A DNA stretch of 64,000 bases, from assembly GCA_023229665.1 (NCBI GenBank), contig JALNYW010000001.1:434001-498000 (forward strand), given 5' to 3'. This document shows positions 7,645-16,417 of this stretch, in pieces. The translations under genes and the position numbers were made by a program. Below the pieces are notes generated by a model. That model did not search any database, was not told where the DNA came from, and was given only the letters and a program-made list of their open reading frames with translations. Every line of letters begins with the position of its first letter. The first letter of the stretch is position 1. This stretch comes from Patescibacteria group bacterium (lineage in GTDB: Bacteria; Patescibacteriota; Patescibacteriia; 2-12-FULL-60-25).

Positions 7645-8295
7645 TCAAGACCCGGTTTGGTTGGCAAGGCTCTGAAAGCGCAAATAACGGACCACATCCG
7701 GGCGCTTCAGGCGCTCCTCTAATTCCTTGTCAAAGACGGCTTCGTCCCCCGTTTCGCGGGCGCGTTTGGCGCGCAACGCATCCTCCATCAACGCCGGACG
7801 GATAACGAATTCCTTGAAATCCGCTTCTTCCCAACCGAATTGGTCGCGGAGAAGGTCCTGGATCTCCCCCGGCGTGCTGGACGCGGAACCCTGGGCGATC
7901 AGGCCGGCATACGCGCGCTCCACATCCAGGGGTGTGGCAATGAGCCCGGCGGACTCGGCCATTTCTTCGATGGCCGTCAAACGGATGGCACGTTCCAACG
8001 CCGAACGTTCTTCATTCGGACCGATGGGGCCGGCCAAACCCTGGGCCGCCGCGGCCGGACCGGTCATGAATGTGCGCAATGAACCGAGATGCGATAGGTA
8101 ATCATCATACGAAACCGATTTCGTGCCAACGCGCGCCACAGGCAAATTCATCCAGCGCGCGAGCGAAACCGTCAGCGCGTCTTCAGAATGTAAGACGTAC
8201 ACCGAACCCATCAAGGAAAACGCGGCCACGACGATGAACGTCAGGAATCCGGCGCCAATGAGAACGGACCGGCGGTTCAATTTGGGAAGCTTCAT
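7645..8295 (-). CDS. Membrane-anchored SurA-N-like chaperone without PPIase domain
   Basis: A 216-residue protein with a basic N-terminus, one membrane helix (about 12-34, VLIGAGFLTFIVVAAFSLMG) and an exported helical domain. The part from VARVGTKSVSYDDYLSHL to DLLRDQFGWEEADFKEFVIRP follows the SurA N-terminal domain pattern (a G-x-x-V-S/T strand, a helix bundle, then LxxxFGW). No parvulin domain follows, so it is a chaperone-like or scaffold protein rather than an isomerase. It begins 3 bases after the FtsB-like gene. Confidence 0.65.
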   Translation of the reverse strand: MKLPKLNRRSVLIGAGFLTFIVVAAFSLMGSVYVLHSEDALTVSLARWMNLPVARVGTKSVSYDDYLSHLGSLRTFMTGPAAAAQGLAGPIGPNEERSALERAIRLTAIEEMAESAGLIATPLDVERAYAGLIAQGSASSTPGEIQDLLRDQFGWEEADFKEFVIRPALMEDALRAKRARETGDEAVFDKELEERLKRPDVVRYLRFQSLANQTGS

Positions 8296-8298
8296 AGG

Positions 8299-8727
8299 TT
8301 ATTGGGCATTCGGTTTCGGAAAGAAGTAATCGAGCCAACGCCTGGCATTCGTACGCGTATCCTCCGGCGTTTCAGTTTGCATGGCCAAGGCCGTGTCATC
8401 CTGCCAGGACGCCGGATCGTCCATGCCTCGTAAGATAATGACGCGCTCGCCGGGCTTGCGCAATCCAAGCCTGGTGCGCGCTTCCTTGTCCACCGCGTCC
8501 GACGAATCGAGGCGCTGGATGAGTTCGGCTAATGTGAGTTTTTTTCCTTCCAAACGCTCGATTTCGGATTGCATCTGGCGAATTTCCTGGTCCACCTTCC
8601 ATTCTCGGTAGGATTCGCGGACCGTAGATGCGCCGGCGACCAGAAACAGGGCTCCGCTTGCCGCAAATATAAGAGGCCATCGCATCTTCAGACGATGCGT
8701 AAGGCGTGAAGCGTGACGCGTGGCCAT
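8299..8727 (-). CDS. FtsB/DivIC-like septum formation initiator
   Basis: A 142-residue bitopic protein: short basic N-terminus, one membrane helix (WPLIFAASGALFLVAGAS), then a coiled coil with the family signature IRQMQSEIERLEGKK and a DKEARTRLGLRKPGERVIIL segment typical of DivIC/FtsB. The start is uncertain. ATG at 8727 begins after the stop of the previous gene; an internal ATG at 8685 would leave a TACGTG-like degenerate repeat (8690-8722) outside the gene, matching its intergenic position elsewhere. It would act in the division complex with FtsL and FtsQ-type partners. Confidence 0.72.
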   Translation of the reverse strand: MATRHASRLTHRLKMRWPLIFAASGALFLVAGASTVRESYREWKVDQEIRQMQSEIERLEGKKLTLAELIQRLDSSDAVDKEARTRLGLRKPGERVIILRGMDDPASWQDDTALAMQTETPEDTRTNARRWLDYFFPKPNAQ

Positions 8728-8743
8728 TGGCGCGAGTATAGCA

Positions 8744-9256
8744 TCAAACCGTCCTGACCTTGAACCCGGCGCTTTGGGCATCCCGGAGCCCCTGGATATT
8801 GCGCGCCACCGTCTCAGCCGCCGGCATTCCGGACACGATCACGGGCACGGAAAGGCCCTGGCCGATGATGGTCAGCTCCCCGATTCGCAACGCGCCCGAC
8901 CAGCCCTTGCGTTTCACCGTGATTTGCGAACCCGCGAGCGGCGCCTCAATGACACGCCGGCTCCACAATCCATGTTGACGCACCACGAGGAATCGCCGAT
9001 CCGTGAGCACGAGCACGTTCGCATCCCACAACAGCACGCCCTTCAGTCCAAGATACGCGCCGATAGCGATACACGCGCACAAAATGACGGTTCCCACGAA
9101 CCCCATGCGCAACAACGGAAAAAGAAAGAAGAACGGCGTCGCAAAAAACAAAGCGGCGAGCAGGAGCGTCGGCGCGACGGTAAATAAGCTGCGCCGTAAA
9201 ATCGAGACGACGCGCTCCCCTTCTTGCAAGGCCAAGATTTCTTCGAGGTGCAGCAT
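8744..9256 (-). CDS. PH-domain membrane protein (bPH2-like)
   Basis: From the ATG at 9256 the protein has 170 residues. It begins with a short cytosolic segment (MLHLEEILALQEGERVV), followed by two adjacent membrane helices (about 24-43 and 48-71), then a compact beta-rich domain with LVLTDRRFLVVRQHGLWSRR, the strand pattern of bacterial PH domains. The role is unknown. It starts 4 bases after the MurE-like gene and ends 16 bases before the FtsB-like start, so it belongs to the same operon. Confidence 0.62.
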   Translation of the reverse strand: MLHLEEILALQEGERVVSILRRSLFTVAPTLLLAALFFATPFFFLFPLLRMGFVGTVILCACIAIGAYLGLKGVLLWDANVLVLTDRRFLVVRQHGLWSRRVIEAPLAGSQITVKRKGWSGALRIGELTIIGQGLSVPVIVSGMPAAETVARNIQGLRDAQSAGFKVRTV

Positions 9257-9260
9257 GGTG

Positions 9261-10529
9261 TTACGTGTTACGCGCCGCCTGGATCGCCTCCTTCGCGACC
9301 GCGACTTCGTCCCAAGGCATTTTGCGCCCATTGCTGAGACAAATCCATGGTTCGCAGCCTTTTCCCGTCATGACGACCAAATCCCCTTCACGCGCCATGG
9401 CCATGGCCTTAAAGATGGCCTCGCGGCGGTCCGTCACGCGGAACAGGTTTTGCCCATCGCGCTTTCCGGCCTTTGCCGCGCCTTCCGCCACCTGGTCGAT
9501 GATCATGCTTGGATCATCATCATACGGATCTTCATTGGTCACCACGACAATATCCGCATGCTCAGCCGCGAGCTTGCCGAGAATGGGACGCCGCGCCACG
9601 TCACGGCCGCCGCCACAGGAACCCAGGATATGGATCACGCGCTTTTTTGGCACCAAATCCAACGCATCATACAAACGCTGGAACGATTCCGGCTCCGGGG
9701 CGTAATCCACAACGACCGTCCATGGCTGGCCGATCTCCACGCGTTCAAAACGCCCGGGCACGGTATGGATGGCTTCCAGTTTCTCCGCCGCCTTTTTCAA
9801 ATCAACGCCGTAATGTTTGCAAACCGCCAGCGCCGCCAAGGCATTCGCGACATTGTATTCGCCTGGCTGATTGATGCGTACTGATACCCCTTCCGCCATG
9901 AAGGACGAGCCATTTCCGTCCAAGGTCATGGATTCCGGAAATAATCCTTTGCGGGCGCGCACCGAATACCATTCGATCTTCTTCAGACCGGGAGTCTGCG
10001 CGTAATACTCGATGAAATCACTGTCGGCATTCAAGACCGCTTTATCCACCGCTTCGAACAATCGGCGCTTTGCCCGCTTATAATTTTCAAACCCACGATG
10101 CGCCTCGATGTGTTCCGGCGTGAGGTTGGTGAATACCGCCAGGTCGTAGTTGATGCCGATATGACGGTGTTGGATCAACCCCTGGGAGGACACCTCGATC
10201 ACGGCGTATTTGCATCCGGCCTTCACCATGTCGCGCAAAGTTTTTTGCAAAAAGAAACGTCCCGGCATGGTCATCTTTGTCTTGTTCAACCATTCCTTGT
10301 TCCCAACCTTCATGATGGCCGTGGTCGTGCAGCCTGTTTGATGGCCGGACGCTTCCAATGCCTTGGCGATGAAATACGTAGTCGTGGTTTTCCCGTTCGT
10401 TCCCGTCACGCCGATCACGGTCAAATCCTTGGACGGATTCCCGTACACGAGCTGCGCCAAACGCGCGAGCATGTAATGGTACACGCTCACGATCGGTTCC
10501 GGAACCAGGGCTTTCAACTGGGACAGCAT
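9261..10529 (-). CDS. MurE-like Mur ligase lacking the N-terminal domain
   Basis: A 422-residue Mur-family amide ligase. The P-loop GVTGTNGKTTTTYF is at about residue 40, then EVSSQGLIQHRH, NLTPEHIEAHRGFENYKRAK (carbamylated-lysine region), EYNVANALAALAV and VVDYAPEPESF, all closest to MurE. The first MurE domain (about 75-90 residues, which binds UDP-MurNAc) is absent. The position that is DNPR in meso-DAP-adding MurE reads EDPY (TNEDPYDDDP), so the amino acid added cannot be predicted. Peptidoglycan stem-peptide synthesis is the likeliest role. Confidence 0.75.
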   Translation of the reverse strand: MLSQLKALVPEPIVSVYHYMLARLAQLVYGNPSKDLTVIGVTGTNGKTTTTYFIAKALEASGHQTGCTTTAIMKVGNKEWLNKTKMTMPGRFFLQKTLRDMVKAGCKYAVIEVSSQGLIQHRHIGINYDLAVFTNLTPEHIEAHRGFENYKRAKRRLFEAVDKAVLNADSDFIEYYAQTPGLKKIEWYSVRARKGLFPESMTLDGNGSSFMAEGVSVRINQPGEYNVANALAALAVCKHYGVDLKKAAEKLEAIHTVPGRFERVEIGQPWTVVVDYAPEPESFQRLYDALDLVPKKRVIHILGSCGGGRDVARRPILGKLAAEHADIVVVTNEDPYDDDPSMIIDQVAEGAAKAGKRDGQNLFRVTDRREAIFKAMAMAREGDLVVMTGKGCEPWICLSNGRKMPWDEVAVAKEAIQAARNT

Positions 10530-10531
10530 AT

Positions 10532-10556
10532 GTTACGAGATACGTGTTACGAGCTA
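10532..10556. repeat. TACGTG-type direct repeats between murE-like and pgsA-like genes
   Basis: The stretch contains gttacgagatacgtg followed by ttacgagctacgtg, two imperfect tandem units. The first unit is identical over 15 bases to 4319-4333. It occupies the 32-base gap between two minus-strand genes. Confidence 0.55.
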
Positions 10557-10561
10557 CGTGG

Positions 10562-11143
10562 CTACGACGAATACGTTAACAGAGAAATAACGGCAAAGGC
10601 GATCGCGAGTGACAAGGTACCGACCGCGAACGGCACGGCCAGGGGCAAACCCGCGACTTTTGCGAGCAAAAGCAGGCAGACGCCCAAAATCTGAAAAAAC
10701 ATCTTGATTTTGCCATAACCGTTCGCGGAAGAATATCGGCCCTGGCTGCGCCGGTACAAGGCGCCGCCGACAATCAATAGCTCGATCAACACGATCACGA
10801 CCGCGAACATGAGGCTCACCTCACGCGCCACGAAGAGAGCGACCGCCGAGCCGATCAACAGCTTATCTGCGACCGGATCGGCCATGGTGCCCCATAAGGT
10901 GATCTGTTTCCGGAGCCGCGCTTGCGCGCCGTCAATCGCATCCGTAAGCGCGGCGAAAATAAATACTCCGAGCGCCCAGGGCCAATTCTGGATCCAAAAT
11001 AACCAAAGCACGACCGGGATTAAAACAATGCGCAATACCGTCCAATGGTTCGGACGGATGAAAGAAGGCACGAAACGGACGATGGTCGCGCCAAGCAGCC
11101 GATCAAACGGCGCGAGTACGATATTCTCGTTCGTCATCAACAT
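10562..11143 (-). CDS. CDP-alcohol phosphatidyltransferase (PgsA-like)
   Basis: A 193-residue polytopic enzyme with the complete family motif DAIDGAQAR, eight residues, then GTMADPVADK, supplying the four metal-binding aspartates. Five to six hydrophobic helices surround it. The family joins CDP-diacylglycerol or another CDP-alcohol to an alcohol such as glycerol 3-phosphate; PgsA is the best guess. Start is ATG at 11143 or the in-frame ATG at 11137. It reads in the same direction as the MurE-like gene. Confidence 0.82.
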   Translation of the reverse strand: MLMTNENIVLAPFDRLLGATIVRFVPSFIRPNHWTVLRIVLIPVVLWLFWIQNWPWALGVFIFAALTDAIDGAQARLRKQITLWGTMADPVADKLLIGSAVALFVAREVSLMFAVVIVLIELLIVGGALYRRSQGRYSSANGYGKIKMFFQILGVCLLLLAKVAGLPLAVPFAVGTLSLAIAFAVISLLTYSS

Positions 11144-11199
11144 ACCAAGTCACTACAGCATACGTGAGACGTGGATTCATGGCCAACTCAAGCCCATTT

Positions 11200-11208
11200 T
11201 GTTAGGCT
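11200..11208 (+). promoter_or_regulatory. Extended -10 promoter for the 11221 gene
   Basis: TG-T-TAGGCT fits TGnTAnnnT and lies 12 bases before the ATG at 11221, giving a leader of about 5 bases. No clear -35 box is visible. Confidence 0.35.
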
Positions 11209-11220
11209 GGAAGCCTTGAT

Positions 11221-13284
11221 ATGGATCAGCGCATCACCGCGTGGATCGTCGTGCTCCTGACGTCGGGCGCCATGCTTGGAAACGCGTTCTTTGGCACCGG
11301 TCCCGCGTTTACGCGCGCCGCCATTGCGTTCGCGCTCCTCTATCACTCCGTGACGTTTGGCGCGAAGCTGTTACAACGAAAAGAAGGCCCTGCGCCATTC
11401 CTGCTCGGCTTGGCCGTGATTTTAGCCGCGCAAAGCGTATTCCAGGTCGCGTTTTATTATGCGGGCCTGCGCCTCGGCGCCTGGACCGATGCCTGGTCCC
11501 TTTCCTTGACTCTCATCCTCGGCCAGAGCCTGTTCTCTTTTCAAGAAGAGGAAGAAACGCGCGAAGATGATGATGTCAGCGCCGAAAAACCTGCGTATGT
11601 TTGGATCGTCGCCGCGCTCATCCCGGCCCTGATCGCCTTTGGCTTTGTCCTGCGCGCCGCCTCGCTGAATGCCACCGTTGATTCGATCCGGACTCCGTGG
11701 CCGCTATTGCCCGCCGGAACTCTCGCGGCCCTTGCCCTCATTCCTTTGTGCGCCTGGCTCGCCGCGTGGAAAGCGAAGTCCCGCCTCACCGTCGCCGTCC
11801 TCGTTGGCTTAGCCGTGGCCGGAGTCGCGATGATCGCTCCCCTGCTTTACTCCGTCGGGTATGGCTTTGACGGGTTCCTGCATGTCGCGAGCGAAAAAAT
11901 CGTCGCGGAAACCGGGACGCTCAGCCCAAAACCTCTGTATTACATGGGCCAGTATGTCTTCGTGACTTGGCTCGCGCGCTTTATCAATCTCCCGCTTGAA
12001 CTTGTTGACCGTTTCCTCGTGCCGGTCGCCGCCGCACTGTTGCCGCTCCTGCTTCTCCTCACGCCCAAAACCGAACAACGCGGTTGGCGCGATGCGGCAT
12101 TCCTCCTTTTCCTCCCGCTCGCTTCTTTCGTTGCCACCACTCCCCAATCCCTTGCCTATGTGTGCGGATTGGCGGCCGTCTTAAGCGCCCTGGATACGTC
12201 CGCACGCAAGCCGCATCCAGCTATCGCGCTCAGCTTCGCCGCCTGGTCGCTCACCATCCATCCTTTGGCCGGACTCCCTTTTGCTTGTGCCACGCTCGCG
12301 CTTCTCACCTCGCGCCGCATCTTCTCATGGATATTCGTGGCAGCAGCAGGCTTGGCAATCCCCGTTTCATTTTTGATAATCAGCCGCGGCGCTTCCACTA
12401 CTATTGCCTGGGATTTCTCTCGCTTGATTGATGTCGGCACCTGGATGCAATCGCTTTCCGCGCTTGTCCCTCCACGCAACCGTGTCGCACTTTGGCCGGA
12501 TTGGACCGCGATCGTGCTCTTCCTCACGTTCCCGGTCGCGCTCCTCTCCGCCTCTCTCGCCACGTGGAAAGATTCAGGACGCCGCAAAATCTGGGCCCTG
12601 CTGCTTGGCTCCGCCATCGCCTGTGTCGTCGCCGGAATTATGTTGCGCGCCGCCGGAGACTTCGCCTTCTTGATCGATTATGAACGCGGCAATTACGCCG
12701 ATCGCTTATTCCTGATCGCTTTGTTTTTGTTAATCCCGGCCGCAGCCGCAGGCGCCGGGCGTTTGCTCGCCTTGCTCGAAACCGCGCCCGCCTTGTCGAT
12801 CGTCACCATTTTTATTGGATTAAGCGCCTGGCATGGGGCGCAAGCGTATGCCGCGCTCCCCCGTCATGATGCCGCAAACGTAAGCCGTGGCTGGAGCGTG
12901 GGCCAAAGCGATATTGAAGCGACGCGCTGGATCGAACAAGACGCCCAAGGTCGCGTGTACACGGTACTCGCGAACCAAAGCGTCAGCGCGGCGGCCGTGC
13001 GCGAATACGGGTTCAAGCGCTATGCCGGCGACGTCTTCTATTACCCGATTCCGACCGGCGGACCTTTATACCAAGCTTATCTGGAAGCCGTCGGGGCCGA
13101 ACCAAGTCTGGAAATCATCCGTGAAGCCGCACGCCTTGGACAAAGCGATCTCGTCTATGTCGTCCTGAATGATTATTGGTGGGATGCCCAACGCGTCGGC
13201 GAAGACCTCTCCACAATCGCCGACAAGGAATCAACCAGCAGCGATGGACGTGTGAGAATGTTCAGGTTTGAGGTGAAGCGATAA
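11221..13284 (+). CDS. Large polytopic membrane protein, possible GT-C glycosyltransferase
   Basis: A 687-residue protein with at least eleven hydrophobic segments up to about residue 540 and a soluble, probably extracytoplasmic, C-terminal domain of about 150 residues. A large loop after residue 195 holds GYGFDGFLHVASEKI and KPLYYMGQY, acidic/His residues at a position typical of the first catalytic loop in GT-C transferases. No precise family is recognised. It opens the glycan superlocus and overlaps the convergent glycosyltransferase gene by 23 bases. Confidence 0.6.
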   Translation: MDQRITAWIVVLLTSGAMLGNAFFGTGPAFTRAAIAFALLYHSVTFGAKLLQRKEGPAPFLLGLAVILAAQSVFQVAFYYAGLRLGAWTDAWSLSLTLILGQSLFSFQEEEETREDDDVSAEKPAYVWIVAALIPALIAFGFVLRAASLNATVDSIRTPWPLLPAGTLAALALIPLCAWLAAWKAKSRLTVAVLVGLAVAGVAMIAPLLYSVGYGFDGFLHVASEKIVAETGTLSPKPLYYMGQYVFVTWLARFINLPLELVDRFLVPVAAALLPLLLLLTPKTEQRGWRDAAFLLFLPLASFVATTPQSLAYVCGLAAVLSALDTSARKPHPAIALSFAAWSLTIHPLAGLPFACATLALLTSRRIFSWIFVAAAGLAIPVSFLIISRGASTTIAWDFSRLIDVGTWMQSLSALVPPRNRVALWPDWTAIVLFLTFPVALLSASLATWKDSGRRKIWALLLGSAIACVVAGIMLRAAGDFAFLIDYERGNYADRLFLIALFLLIPAAAAGAGRLLALLETAPALSIVTIFIGLSAWHGAQAYAALPRHDAANVSRGWSVGQSDIEATRWIEQDAQGRVYTVLANQSVSAAAVREYGFKRYAGDVFYYPIPTGGPLYQAYLEAVGAEPSLEIIREAARLGQSDLVYVVLNDYWWDAQRVGEDLSTIADKESTSSDGRVRMFRFEVKR

Positions 13285-14257
13285 GGGCGAGTAATTGGTG
13301 GGCGTATTTCTCCGCATCATATTCTTTGGCGCGTTCGTACATCATGGTCGTTTGTTCGCGGTATTCTTCCGGATCGCGCAAACGGTTGATCGCAAGCACC
13401 CAGGCATCGACATCGTCGCGCTGGACGAGCAGTCCGGCGCCTTTCAACGTCTCACGCACGCCACCGACATCGGAAGCGATCACCGGCAAACCCAAAGACA
13501 TCGCTTCCAATAACACCACGGGCTGATTTTCGGCAATCTGTGATGGGAAGAGCATCACATCGGCTTCACGCATCGCTTCTAGCACCTCTTCATTCGGCGC
13601 CTGAGTAATAATATGGATGGGATCAGCGATGCGTTTTTGCAGCTTCTTTACCAACTCAATCCCCTTGTCGGGAGTATGCCCAAGAAAAAACAATTTCAAA
13701 GGCTGGCTCGGCGCGCGCAAAGCAAAAGAAATTTCCGGAGCTGGGTTAGGCAAAACTTCAGCTCTTGTGTCCAAAAAGAATCCGCGGCGCTTGTGTTGTT
13801 CGAGCAACCAGCCCGTGGGCGAAATCACGAGATCCGGCTTCCCAAGAACGCGGGCGCGCAAGCCGCCCCACAATTTTTGCCATTGAGTGATAGGCTGCGG
13901 ATCGCGCAAACGGCCATCAGGCTGGAATAATTGCACATCATGCAAAACGTGAATCCAGCGCGTCCGTTCGGATTGGATGGCGGATGGCGTACCAAATCCG
14001 CAACCCGTGAGATTGTGCGTCAGTAAAACTTCCGGATGCCAGCCAATAACCTTATCAACGAAGGTTCGATTGGAAAGCAGATCGAGCAAATGAAAACATA
14101 CGCGGATCGGAGCCGGATATCTAAACCAAGCCGTGTCCGGACGAAAAACGCGCACCTCATGCCCTGCCGCTTCCAGCATCTGGACGTGCAGCTCGGCGAT
14201 GCGGCTCGCGCCGCCCTTCATGGGCGGATAGGCGTTGGTTAAGACGGCGATGCGCAT
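13262..14257 (-). CDS. GT4-family glycosyltransferase
   Basis: A 331-residue GT-B enzyme. The N-terminal Rossmann half starts MRIAVLTNAYPPMKGGASR with the Gly-rich acceptor loop; the C-terminal half carries the nucleotide-sugar motif ENQPVVLLEAMSLGLPVIAS, the E-x7-E signature of GT4. It is a retaining transferase acting on a cytosolic lipid-linked sugar, by family knowledge; donor and acceptor are unknown. Its start overlaps the end of the next upstream GT4 gene by 19 bases. Confidence 0.85.
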   Translation of the reverse strand: MRIAVLTNAYPPMKGGASRIAELHVQMLEAAGHEVRVFRPDTAWFRYPAPIRVCFHLLDLLSNRTFVDKVIGWHPEVLLTHNLTGCGFGTPSAIQSERTRWIHVLHDVQLFQPDGRLRDPQPITQWQKLWGGLRARVLGKPDLVISPTGWLLEQHKRRGFFLDTRAEVLPNPAPEISFALRAPSQPLKLFFLGHTPDKGIELVKKLQKRIADPIHIITQAPNEEVLEAMREADVMLFPSQIAENQPVVLLEAMSLGLPVIASDVGGVRETLKGAGLLVQRDDVDAWVLAINRLRDPEEYREQTTMMYERAKEYDAEKYAHQLLALIASPQT

Positions 14258-15354
14258 ATTTCCTGATAAACCTTTTGCAAGCCATCAATATGCGTATCCC
14301 AGGAAAACTTTTGCGCATGCGGGATGGCGGCTTCGGACAAACGCGAGCGGAACGCTTTATCGGACAGGACGCGATACAGCCCCTGGGTCAATTCCTGGAC
14401 CGATCCCGGCTTTACCAAAACGCCCGTTTCATTCTGGCGCACCACCATGCGCAAGCCGGGCAAATCCGAAGCGACGACCGGCGTACCACAGGCCTGCGCT
14501 TCCAGCGCCACCAAGCCGAAGGCTTCGGCCGTATTCGTGGACGGGAACGCAAACACATCGGCGCTGCGGAACGCGTCCACTGCCGTCTGGTCATCCACGC
14601 GGCCAAGGAAATGCGTGCGGCGGTCTATTCCCAAGCGCCGCGCCTGCTCTTCGTATTGCGGGCGCAAATCGCCATCACCAACGATTAATAGATGTGTCGC
14701 GCTATCAAGCTGCGCGACGGCTTCCAATACATTCCCCACGCCCTTAAACGCATGCGCTTTATCCAATCCACCGAGAAAAAAGACGGTCGGCGCGCCTTCG
14801 GGTACGGCAAAACGCGCACGCGCGGACGGGCCGGGCGAATACACGTCCAAATCCACGCCAAACGGAAGCTCAACAAACAACGAAGGCTCTCGGCGCAGCA
14901 ACCCGCGCACAGAAGAGGATGCGGCGTAATCAAAAGATGAAACCAGGATTTTCTTGATGTGTGAAAATAAAAACGGCTGTACGAAGGCGCGTTCGAGCGC
15001 GATCGGAACGGCTTCCACCAATCCATGCGGCCGCGCATCCATATGGAAGGTCATAACGATGGGCGGTAGGTCGGCTGTGGAGAGCAGCATCCGGTCAATC
15101 GTGCCGAAATACGGCCAATGTAAATGCAAAACATCAAACCCGCGCACGTGCTCGCGAATCCCTTTCAGCCAAGAGGCATTTCCGATGCGCCAAGCGGTGG
15201 GCACCTGCTTGACGAACGAGCGGTTCTCAACCGCTTCCGGGGAAAAGAGAACCGCTTCATGGCCGCGGGCGCGCAAACCCGTCACCTCGCGCATGGCGAC
15301 GGTGCCTATTCCGCCATGCGGCGGAACCACGCAGCTCACATGCGCGATCTTCAT
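14239..15354 (-). CDS. GT4-family glycosyltransferase
   Basis: A 371-residue GT-B enzyme with MKIAHVSCVVPPHGGIGTVA at the N-terminus and AEAFGLVALEAQACGTPVVA (E-x7-E) in the donor-binding half. PTVFFLGGLDKAHAFKGVG is the start of the C-terminal Rossmann fold. It overlaps the DUF2304 gene by 4 bases upstream and another GT4 gene downstream, so the three are translated as a unit. Donor unknown. Confidence 0.86.
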   Translation of the reverse strand: MKIAHVSCVVPPHGGIGTVAMREVTGLRARGHEAVLFSPEAVENRSFVKQVPTAWRIGNASWLKGIREHVRGFDVLHLHWPYFGTIDRMLLSTADLPPIVMTFHMDARPHGLVEAVPIALERAFVQPFLFSHIKKILVSSFDYAASSSVRGLLRREPSLFVELPFGVDLDVYSPGPSARARFAVPEGAPTVFFLGGLDKAHAFKGVGNVLEAVAQLDSATHLLIVGDGDLRPQYEEQARRLGIDRRTHFLGRVDDQTAVDAFRSADVFAFPSTNTAEAFGLVALEAQACGTPVVASDLPGLRMVVRQNETGVLVKPGSVQELTQGLYRVLSDKAFRSRLSEAAIPHAQKFSWDTHIDGLQKVYQEICASPS

Positions 15355-15683
15355 ACGCGGTCCAAGTCCTTCAACGCCTCTTTACGCACAAGCTCGGTAA
15401 TCTCGCGCTGCAAACGGTGATGTTGTACGTACAAATTGAACGCGAGAATCAACAACAAAATAATGGCGAGATACACGGCGAGGTCCGAACCACGGCCAAT
15501 GCCGACCGTATTCGCAAACCACGACGCGACCTCGGGCCGCGCGACCACGATCGCACCCGTAATCCATACGACCGACCACGCAAGCGCTTCAAGACGGCGG
15601 ACCGCGCCTTGACGGGCGCGGCGCCACGTCAATGCAAACGCGAGCAACAATGCAATGAGGATGAAAATTTGGATAGCGAGCAT
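15351..15683 (-). CDS. DUF2304 small membrane protein
   Basis: A 110-residue protein with three hydrophobic helices and a basic helical C-terminus (QHHRLQREITELVRKEALKD), the layout of the DUF2304 family. Members of that family are regularly found next to dolichyl-phosphate-mannose-synthase-like GT2 enzymes, as here, and are thought to be their membrane partners. Confidence 0.75.
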   Translation of the reverse strand: MLAIQIFILIALLLAFALTWRRARQGAVRRLEALAWSVVWITGAIVVARPEVASWFANTVGIGRGSDLAVYLAIILLLILAFNLYVQHHRLQREITELVRKEALKDLDRV

Positions 15684-15689
15684 AAGGGT

Positions 15690-16379
15690 TTAGGAAAAGG
15701 CGCCGACCAAAAGTTCCCAGACGATACGGAAGGCCGCGACCGGCGAAGACACGCCGCCCTGGCCCTTCGCCAAAGTTTCGGCCGTGTAGTGGACGCGCGC
15801 CGGCACTTCGATCCAGCGCAAATCCGAACGGGTGACGATGCGCAGGATTTCCGAGCAATGCGCCATACGGTCCTGGCGGAAATCGATTTTACGCGCCGCC
15901 GAGGCCGTCATGGCACGAAGCCCGCTTTGCGGATCCGTCACGCGGTGCGGAATGCCGAGCGCGAACGCATTGAACCGTTTCGCGGCCGCAAGCACCAAGC
16001 GCCGCGCGAAGGGAATGGACTCCGACTCATTCCCAAGAAAACGCGAACCAAACACCACATCCGCTTTCCCCTGCTTCACCGGCTCAAGCAAGGCGGGAAC
16101 GTATTCCGGATCATGCTGGCCGTCAGCGTCCACGTGCAGAACGATATCAGCTCCAAGCTTCAGGGCTGCATCCGTTCCCGTACGCAAAGCCGCGCCCTGC
16201 CCGCGGTTCAATGAATGACGCAGGACGATGGCGCCCGCTTCCTTCGCGCGCAGAGGCGTCGCATCGCCGGAACCATCATCCACGACCACAATCGCATCCA
16301 CCAATGGCTTCATGCCTAAAATCGCCCCGGAAATGCGGGTTTCTTCGCGAAAAGCGGGCATGACGGCGATAACCTTCAT
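15690..16379 (-). CDS. GT2 glycosyltransferase, polyprenyl-phosphate mannosyltransferase-like
   Basis: A 229-residue GT-A enzyme: MKVIAVMPAFREETRI, VVVDDGSGDATPLRA, LNRGQGAALRTGTDAAL and the metal-binding HVDADGQHDPEYV. This is the DPM1-like subgroup, which moves a sugar to undecaprenyl or dolichyl phosphate. There is no C-terminal membrane domain, and the adjacent DUF2304 protein probably supplies membrane anchoring. It has its own promoter at 16387-16416 and heads a four-gene transfer cassette. Confidence 0.86.
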   Translation of the reverse strand: MKVIAVMPAFREETRISGAILGMKPLVDAIVVVDDGSGDATPLRAKEAGAIVLRHSLNRGQGAALRTGTDAALKLGADIVLHVDADGQHDPEYVPALLEPVKQGKADVVFGSRFLGNESESIPFARRLVLAAAKRFNAFALGIPHRVTDPQSGLRAMTASAARKIDFRQDRMAHCSEILRIVTRSDLRWIEVPARVHYTAETLAKGQGGVSSPVAAFRIVWELLVGAFS

Positions 16380-16386
16380 CCGCCTA

Positions 16387-16416
16387 ACCTTAGCCTAATT
16401 TTCAGGTAAACGCCAA
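16387..16416 (-). promoter_or_regulatory. Promoter of the GT2/DUF2304/GT4 operon
   Basis: On the minus strand TTGGCG (16411-16416) and TAAGGT (16387-16392) are 18 bases apart. Seven bases separate the -10 box from the ATG at 16379, so the transcript would be leaderless or nearly so. Confidence 0.5.
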
Positions 16417-16417
16417 G

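Noticed and set aside
4266..10556. TACGTG repeats as a CRISPR array
   Set aside because: Units are short, degenerate and scattered over several kilobases; there are no regular spacers and no cas genes.
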